Shown piece after piece: positions 59,932-64,000 of a stretch of DNA of 64,000 bases (positions are counted from its first letter, which is position 1; every line of letters begins with the position of its first letter). The position numbers were made by a program, and so were the translations under genes. The notes under the pieces are model-generated. The model saw only the letters and a list, made by a program, of their open reading frames with translations. It made no database searches and was not told the origin of the DNA. Source of the stretch: JARFUG01 sp050485365 (GTDB lineage: Bacteria; Desulfobacterota; Desulfuromonadia; Desulfuromonadales; JACZKF01); contig JBJHBH010000010.1 of NCBI GenBank assembly GCA_050485365.1, positions 1 through 64,000 on the forward strand, given 5' to 3'.

Positions 59932-61701
59932 ATGACCGACCAAACCTCTCTCACATTCGCCGAGCTCGGCCTCGCCGCTGCGGTCCAAAAGGCCGTCGAC
60001 GAGGTCGGCTACGAAGTCCCCTCGCCGATTCAGGCCCGCAGCATCCCGCCGCTTCTGGCGGGGCGCGATCTGCTCGGCCAAGCGCAGACGGGCACCGGCA
60101 AGACCGCCGCCTTCGCCCTGCCGCTGCTGAGCCGACTCGACCCGGGCTTGCGGCGCCCTCAGGTCCTCGTTCTGACGCCGACCCGGGAGCTGGCGCTTCA
60201 GGTCGCCGAGGCGATGCAGACCTATGCCCGGCATCTGCCCGGGTTTCAGATCCTTCCGGTGTACGGGGGGCAGAACATGGGGCAGCAGTTGCGCCAACTG
60301 CAGCGAGGGGTTCATGCCGTCGTCGGAACGCCCGGACGCATACAGGATCACCTCAACCGCGGCACACTGCAACTCGACAAGCTCAGCTGCGTGGTCCTCG
60401 ACGAGGCCGACGAGATGCTGCGGATGGGCTTCGTCGATGAGGTGGAGGAGATCCTGCGCCACACCCCGCCGGGGCGCCAGACCGCTCTGTTCTCGGCGAC
60501 CATGCCCAAAGAGGTGCTGCAGGTCGCGCGCCGCCACCTGAACGACCCGGTCGAGATCCGCATCGAGACGAAAACCGCCACCGTCGCCGCCATTGCTCAG
60601 CGCTACTGGCAGGTGAAGGGGCTGCACAAACTCGACGCCCTCACCCGCATCCTCGACGCCGAAGAGATCGACGCCATGATCATCTTCGTGCGCACCAAAG
60701 TCGCCACCGTCGAGCTCGTCGAGAAGCTCGAGGCGCGCGGCTTCTCCAGCGCCCCCCTCAACGGCGACATGAACCAGGCGCTGCGCGAGAAGACGATCGA
60801 GCGTCTCAAGAACGGCAGCCTCGATATCGTCGTCGCCACCGACGTGGCCGCCCGCGGGCTCGACGTGAAGCGCATCAGCCATGTCGTCAACTACGACATC
60901 CCCACCGACACCGAGGCCTACGTCCACCGCATCGGGCGCACGGGGCGGGCGGGGCGCGAGGGGAAGGCGATCCTCTTCGTCGCCCCGCGCGAAAGACGCA
61001 TGCTCGCCGCCATCGAGCAGGCGACGCGGCAGCCGATCACGCAGATGAACCTGCCGACGCGCAAGGACATCGCCGATCGGCGCATCGGCCTCTTCAAGGA
61101 GATGATCGCCGAGGCGATGGAGTCGCAGGATCTCGAATTCTTCGAGGAGCTCATCGACGGTTACCAGAGCGAGTACGATGTCGGCTTTCGAAGGATCGCC
61201 GCCGCCCTGGCCTATCTGGTGCAGAAGGATCGCCCCCTGCAGCCCGAAGAGCGCTTCGCCGAGGAGGCCGTCGCGCCGGAGGCGCTGCCCCGCTCCCCTC
61301 AGCGCCCCCCGGGCCGGAGCGCAGGAGGGGGGGAGGCCGGGATGCAGAGCTACCGCATCGAGGTCGGCCGCGTGCACGGGGTGGAGCCCAAGCACATCGT
61401 CGGCGCCATCAGCAACGAGGCGCGAATCACGAGCCGCGGCATCGGCCAGATCAAGATCTACGACACCTACAGCACCGTCGATCTGCAGGACGACCTCTCT
61501 CCCCAGACTCTGCGCCACCTGCAGGGGGTCTGGGTCTGCGGGCAGCGTCTGCAGCTCACCCCTCTCATCAAGGGGAGCGGGGATGCGCCGGCACCGCGCG
61601 CCCCCAAGCGAAAGGCGTACGGGCGCGACGGAGAGAAGCGCCCCTTCAAGCCGGGAGCGAAGAAGCCCCCCGGCAGCCGCAGGGTGCCGCCGAAGAAGTA
61701 G
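59932..61701 (+). CDS. deaD: DEAD-box RNA helicase (DeaD/CsdA type)
   Basis: 589 residues. Q-motif GYEVPSPIQ, Walker A AQTGTGKT (51-58), PTRELALQ, TPGR, VLDEADEML, SAT, and the second RecA domain with ATDVAARGLDV and HRIGRTGRAG. C-terminal DbpA/CsdA-like RNA-binding domain (about 475-550; YRIEVGRVHGVEPKHIVGAI), then a basic tail. Remodels structured RNA, for example in ribosome assembly at low temperature. No good ribosome site precedes the ATG. Spacer 59678-59931 shows only a weak TATGAT box near 59857-59862. Confidence 0.94.
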   Translation: MTDQTSLTFAELGLAAAVQKAVDEVGYEVPSPIQARSIPPLLAGRDLLGQAQTGTGKTAAFALPLLSRLDPGLRRPQVLVLTPTRELALQVAEAMQTYARHLPGFQILPVYGGQNMGQQLRQLQRGVHAVVGTPGRIQDHLNRGTLQLDKLSCVVLDEADEMLRMGFVDEVEEILRHTPPGRQTALFSATMPKEVLQVARRHLNDPVEIRIETKTATVAAIAQRYWQVKGLHKLDALTRILDAEEIDAMIIFVRTKVATVELVEKLEARGFSSAPLNGDMNQALREKTIERLKNGSLDIVVATDVAARGLDVKRISHVVNYDIPTDTEAYVHRIGRTGRAGREGKAILFVAPRERRMLAAIEQATRQPITQMNLPTRKDIADRRIGLFKEMIAEAMESQDLEFFEELIDGYQSEYDVGFRRIAAALAYLVQKDRPLQPEERFAEEAVAPEALPRSPQRPPGRSAGGGEAGMQSYRIEVGRVHGVEPKHIVGAISNEARITSRGIGQIKIYDTYSTVDLQDDLSPQTLRHLQGVWVCGQRLQLTPLIKGSGDAPAPRAPKRKAYGRDGEKRPFKPGAKKPPGSRRVPPKK

Positions 61702-61742
61702 GTGGCAGCGGAGAGTCGGGCAAGGGGTGAAAAGCGTACGAA

Positions 61743-61863
61743 TCACCTTGTGAGGGGCCGCGGCTCTCATGACAAGGGTGTCTGGCGCCAGGGACGGCGC
61801 CAGTCAAGCGGCCACGAACGGCGAAAAGCGTCCCTTGGCATGGGAGGTCGAGCCCATGAACAG
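61743..61863 (+). repeat. Interspersed hairpin repeat, copy D
   Basis: Long form, starting CACCTTGTGAGGGG and ending CATGAACAG. Shares CAAGGGTGTCTGGCGCC, GGCGCCAGTCAAGCGGCC and GAAAAGCGTCCCTTGGCATGG with copies B and C. Lies between deaD and the S4 gene. Confidence 0.9.
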
Positions 61864-61889
61864 TTGCACGGAAGTGAGCGTTGACGGGA

Positions 61890-62099
61890 ATGGAAGAGTT
61901 TGAGCTCAGAGGGGCCGAGTTCATCGAGCTCAGCGCCCTGCTCAAGGCGACGGGGCTCTGTTCGAGCGGCGGGGAGGCCAAGGCGCTGATCGCGCAGGGG
62001 AGGGCGAGGGTCGACGGCAAGGTGGAGCTGCGCAAACGGTGCAAGATCCGCAAAGGGCAGAGCGTGACGTTCGACGACCACGAGATCGCGGTGGTCTGA
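61890..62099 (+). CDS. S4-domain RNA-binding protein, YbcJ-like
   Basis: 69 residues from ATG at 61890. A lone S4 domain: FIELSALLKATGLCSSGGEA, IAQGRARVDGKVELRKRCKI, GQSVTFDDHEI. Matches the YbcJ type of small RNA-binding protein, of unknown target. Four bases separate it from the DUF3820 gene, so the two are probably co-translated. Confidence 0.87.
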   Translation: MEEFELRGAEFIELSALLKATGLCSSGGEAKALIAQGRARVDGKVELRKRCKIRKGQSVTFDDHEIAVV

Positions 62100-62103
62100 C
62101 GCG

Positions 62104-62331
62104 ATGGAGCCCCTCGATCATGCTCCCCTGATGGAGTTCGCCGCCGCACGCATGCCCTTCGGCAAGTACGAGGGGCATCTCCTCATCGATCTGCCCGAGC
62201 GCTATCTCGTCTGGTTCGCCGGGCAGGGATTTCCCGAAGGGAAGCTCGGCCGCATGCTGCAGGCCGTCTACGAAATCAAGCTCAACGGGCTGGAGTATCT
62301 CTTCGATCCGCTGCGGGGGCCACAGGGGTGA
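62104..62331 (+). CDS. DUF3820 family protein
   Basis: 75 residues with the family signature MPFGKYEGHLLIDLPERYL then WFAGQGFPEGKLGRML and EIKLNGLEYL. Similar motifs occur next to exonuclease domains, so a nucleic-acid link is suspected; no catalytic residues are evident. Coupled to the S4 gene upstream. Confidence 0.88.
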   Translation: MEPLDHAPLMEFAAARMPFGKYEGHLLIDLPERYLVWFAGQGFPEGKLGRMLQAVYEIKLNGLEYLFDPLRGPQG

Positions 62332-62362
62332 GAAAGTCCGGCCGGCGCGGCGTCCCCGTCGG

Positions 62363-62734
62363 TCAGCGGGCGATTTTTGGATGGGGCCGGTCGAAGCCGC
62401 GGCACCCCGAGTCGCGCCCGTGCTTTTCGTGTGCGGGATAGTCCCGGCAAAATTGCGGCTTCACGTCGTTGATGCCGCACCCATACCCCCCATCGGTCCC
62501 GGCGTCCAAAAGCCAGGGGCACCTGTCGACCTCCTCCCCCGTCTCCGGGTCGATCCACGCCAGGTGAAGGAGGTTGCCGCGGCCGAGATCGAGGGTGCTG
62601 ATCCAGGCCAGGACATCGGTGCGCCCCGCTATGCGCCACCGCTCCAGATCGTCGTCGCTGACGCAGCCGCGGTAGGCGTCGACCAGATTCAGGCAGCAGT
62701 GGCCGCACCTGCGGCAGCTAAACCCCCGCCTCAT
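62363..62734 (-). CDS. YkgJ-type cysteine-cluster protein
   Basis: 123 residues from ATG at 62734 with GGAGG upstream. Cysteines in RRGFSCRRCGHCCLN, DRCPWL, GYGCGIND and PQFCRDYP form the zinc- or Fe-S-binding pattern of YkgJ/CxxCxxCC proteins. Function of the family is unknown. Its start overlaps the end of ylqF by 17 bp, so it is co-transcribed with it. Confidence 0.87.
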   Translation of the reverse strand: MRRGFSCRRCGHCCLNLVDAYRGCVSDDDLERWRIAGRTDVLAWISTLDLGRGNLLHLAWIDPETGEEVDRCPWLLDAGTDGGYGCGINDVKPQFCRDYPAHEKHGRDSGCRGFDRPHPKIAR

Positions 62735-63593
62735 CTTCCTCCTCCACCGTCGCCTGAGCACTGTCGTCGCCCGGCTTCTCAAGGCTGATGCGGCCGAGAA
62801 GCCCCCCACGAAGCTCGCGCAGAAAAAGCTCCGCCGCCCGGTGCGGATCGACTTCCCCCCCGCTGACGAGACAGCCGCGTCGCCTGCCGATCTCCGCGAG
62901 GATCCCGGCGGGGGTCGCAGGGATCTCTTCGAACTTGTAGCGCTCCAGAAGGGCCTGCGGATAGCGCTCCGTCATGTAGTCGGCGGCGAAGAGGGCGACA
63001 TCCGCGGGGTCGATGGCGTTGTCGCCGATGGCGCCGCTGGCGGCGAGGCGATAGGCCGCACGCTGGTTGCGCATGTCGGGCCACAAAAGCCCCGGGGTGT
63101 CGGAGACGAAGATGCCGTTGTGGAGGTTGATCTGCTGCTGGCTCTTGGTGATGGCCGGTTTGTCGCCGACCTTGGCGATGCGTTTGCCGGCCAGGGTATT
63201 GATCAGGGTCGACTTGCCGACGTTGGGGATGCCGATGACCATGGCGCGCAGCGACTTGCCCGGCTTGCCCCGGTGCGGCGCGAGCTGCCGGCAGAGTTTG
63301 GTGATCTGCCCCGCGACCTGGCGTTTGGTGGCGTCGAGCGGCAACGCGCGGATCTGCGATTCCTTCTCGAAGTGGCGGACCCACTCCCGCGTCACCGCCG
63401 GGTCGGCGAGATCGTCCTTGTTCAGGATCTTGATGCACGGCTTGTTGCGCATCAACTGCTGCAGCATCGGATTGGCGCTGGAGGCCGGCAGGCGCGCGTC
63501 GAGCACCTCGATGATGACGTCGAAGCCCTGAATGACGGCGGCGATTTCGCGCCGGGCCTTGGTCATGTGGCCGGGGTACCATTCGATCGGCAT
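62718..63593 (-). CDS. ylqF: Ribosome biogenesis GTPase YlqF/RbgA
   Basis: 291 residues from ATG at 63593, giving PIEWYPGHMTKARREI, the family start. Circularly permuted GTPase: G4 NKDD (58-61) comes before G1 GIPNVGKST (121-129) and G3 DTPG (165-168). C-terminal ANTAR-like helical domain with RRGCLVSGGEVD. Needed for late 50S subunit assembly. An acidic tail is added. The upstream region 63613-63639 holds a short tandem repeat. Confidence 0.94.
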   Translation of the reverse strand: MPIEWYPGHMTKARREIAAVIQGFDVIIEVLDARLPASSANPMLQQLMRNKPCIKILNKDDLADPAVTREWVRHFEKESQIRALPLDATKRQVAGQITKLCRQLAPHRGKPGKSLRAMVIGIPNVGKSTLINTLAGKRIAKVGDKPAITKSQQQINLHNGIFVSDTPGLLWPDMRNQRAAYRLAASGAIGDNAIDPADVALFAADYMTERYPQALLERYKFEEIPATPAGILAEIGRRRGCLVSGGEVDPHRAAELFLRELRGGLLGRISLEKPGDDSAQATVEEEDEAGV

Positions 63594-63612
63594 AAGGTGT
63601 TCCCTTGAAATC

Positions 63613-63639
63613 AGGTGTTTAGGTGTTGAGGTGTTTAGG
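63613..63639. repeat. Short tandem repeat upstream of ylqF
   Basis: Three near-copies of AGGTGTTTAG/AGGTGTTG in a row, in an otherwise AT-rich spacer of 135 bp. Confidence 0.6.
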
Positions 63640-63727
63640 CTAAAGGTGAAAGCTGAAAAAAACAAGAACTGCTTGCGTCATCGATGTTTTCCTACAGCCT
63701 GAAAACCTTCAGCCTATCAACCTGCCT

Positions 63728-64000
63728 CTAAGAATACCCCTTGGCCTGCAGGGTGAAGAGCTCGGCGTACTGTCCTTTACGGGCCATCAGCTCCTTGTGG
63801 GTACCGAGCTCGGTGATGGTGCCGCTGTGGATGACGGCGATCTGGTCGGCCATGCGCACGGTGGAGAAGCGGTGTGAGATGAGGATCGTCATCTTGCCTC
63901 GGCACAGCTCGCGGAAGTGCTCGAAGAGCATCGCCTCGGCCTTGGCGTCCATGGTCGCCGTCGGCTCGTCGAGAACCAGGATGTCGGCCCCGGTGCGCAT
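63728..64000 (-). CDS. ABC transporter ATP-binding/permease protein, C-terminal fragment
   Basis: The last 90 residues; the rest lies beyond the window end. Walker B ILVLDEPTATMDAKAE, H-loop SHRFSTVRMADQIAV, then HSGTITELGTHKELMARKGQYAELF, the usual end of exporter-type (MsbA/LapB-like) fused ABC proteins. ATMD replaces the common SALD in the D-loop. Substrate cannot be read from this part. The ATG at 64000 is probably internal. Confidence 0.85.
   Translation of the reverse strand: MRTGADILVLDEPTATMDAKAEAMLFEHFRELCRGKMTILISHRFSTVRMADQIAVIHSGTITELGTHKELMARKGQYAELFTLQAKGYS

Overview
The window is GC-rich chromosomal DNA that looks like a Desulfuromonadales (Desulfuromonas/Geobacter-type) anaerobe. 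This placement is an inference from gene content. It carries the parts of an acetate-oxidising citric acid cycle: acnB, a monomeric NADP-dependent icd, mdh, the four-subunit 2-oxoglutarate:ferredoxin oxidoreductase korDABC, and a succinyl-CoA:acetate CoA-transferase. It also has an aldehyde:ferredoxin oxidoreductase with its own MoaD/ThiS-like protein, a glnK-amt-porin nitrogen operon behind a sigma-54 promoter, and rpoH behind a CIRCE element. No tRNA, rRNA, CRISPR array or complete insertion sequence was seen. A run of 10 N marks a scaffold gap at 48403-48412.

Layout. 1-1520: 3' part of tex. 1.6-10.05 kb: an accessory region and the most unusual part of the window. A WYL-domain regulator heads a leftward set (PD-(D/E)XK nuclease, DUF2779 nuclease with an altered active site, MraZ-like protein, frameshifted GIY-YIG-like gene). 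Divergent from it are a double AAA+ ATPase and an FtsZ/tubulin-like protein with a twin-arginine leader and a degenerate G-box. A convergent ADP-ribosylglycohydrolase closes the region. 10.2-18.4 kb: housekeeping and membrane genes, a coupled lipase-YjbQ-DUF362 operon, xerC, peroxiredoxin, a glycosyltransferase and the CoA-transferase. 18.9-31.4 kb: bamD, rpoH, small proteins, a sirtuin, ybaK, a rhomboid protease, aldehyde oxidation genes and a TraB protein. 31.6-36.5 kb: an orphan histidine kinase, glnK, amt, a porin and a J-domain protein. 36.5-41.1 kb: cysteine desulfurase, an RlmN-like radical SAM protein, inositol monophosphatase and fbp. 41.1-47.4 kb: kor, mdh and icd. 47.5-55.8 kb: a LysM lipoprotein, the scaffold gap, aspS, hisS, a REC-GGDEF protein and comEC. 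56.4-64 kb: acnB, an MBL-fold protein, a DEAD-box helicase, small RNA-related genes, ylqF and the end of an ABC exporter gene.

Four regulatory or structural patterns recur or stand out. (1) An interspersed hairpin repeat of about 100-130 bp occurs four times (18.8, 29.3, 51.8, 61.8 kb). (2) The same palindrome, GTATAC-N-GTATRC, lies over the -10 hexamer of both icd and acnB. (3) The glnK leader combines a sigma-54 promoter, a stem with an A1/G4 hexaloop and an intrinsic terminator, which suggests ANTAR-type antitermination. (4) CIRCE precedes rpoH.

The best candidate for an undescribed system is the divergent WYL-centred module at 2.07-9.27 kb, above all the AAA+/FtsZ-like gene pair. Starts were chosen from ribosome binding sites and family alignment remembered by eye. 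No database search or structure prediction was run.
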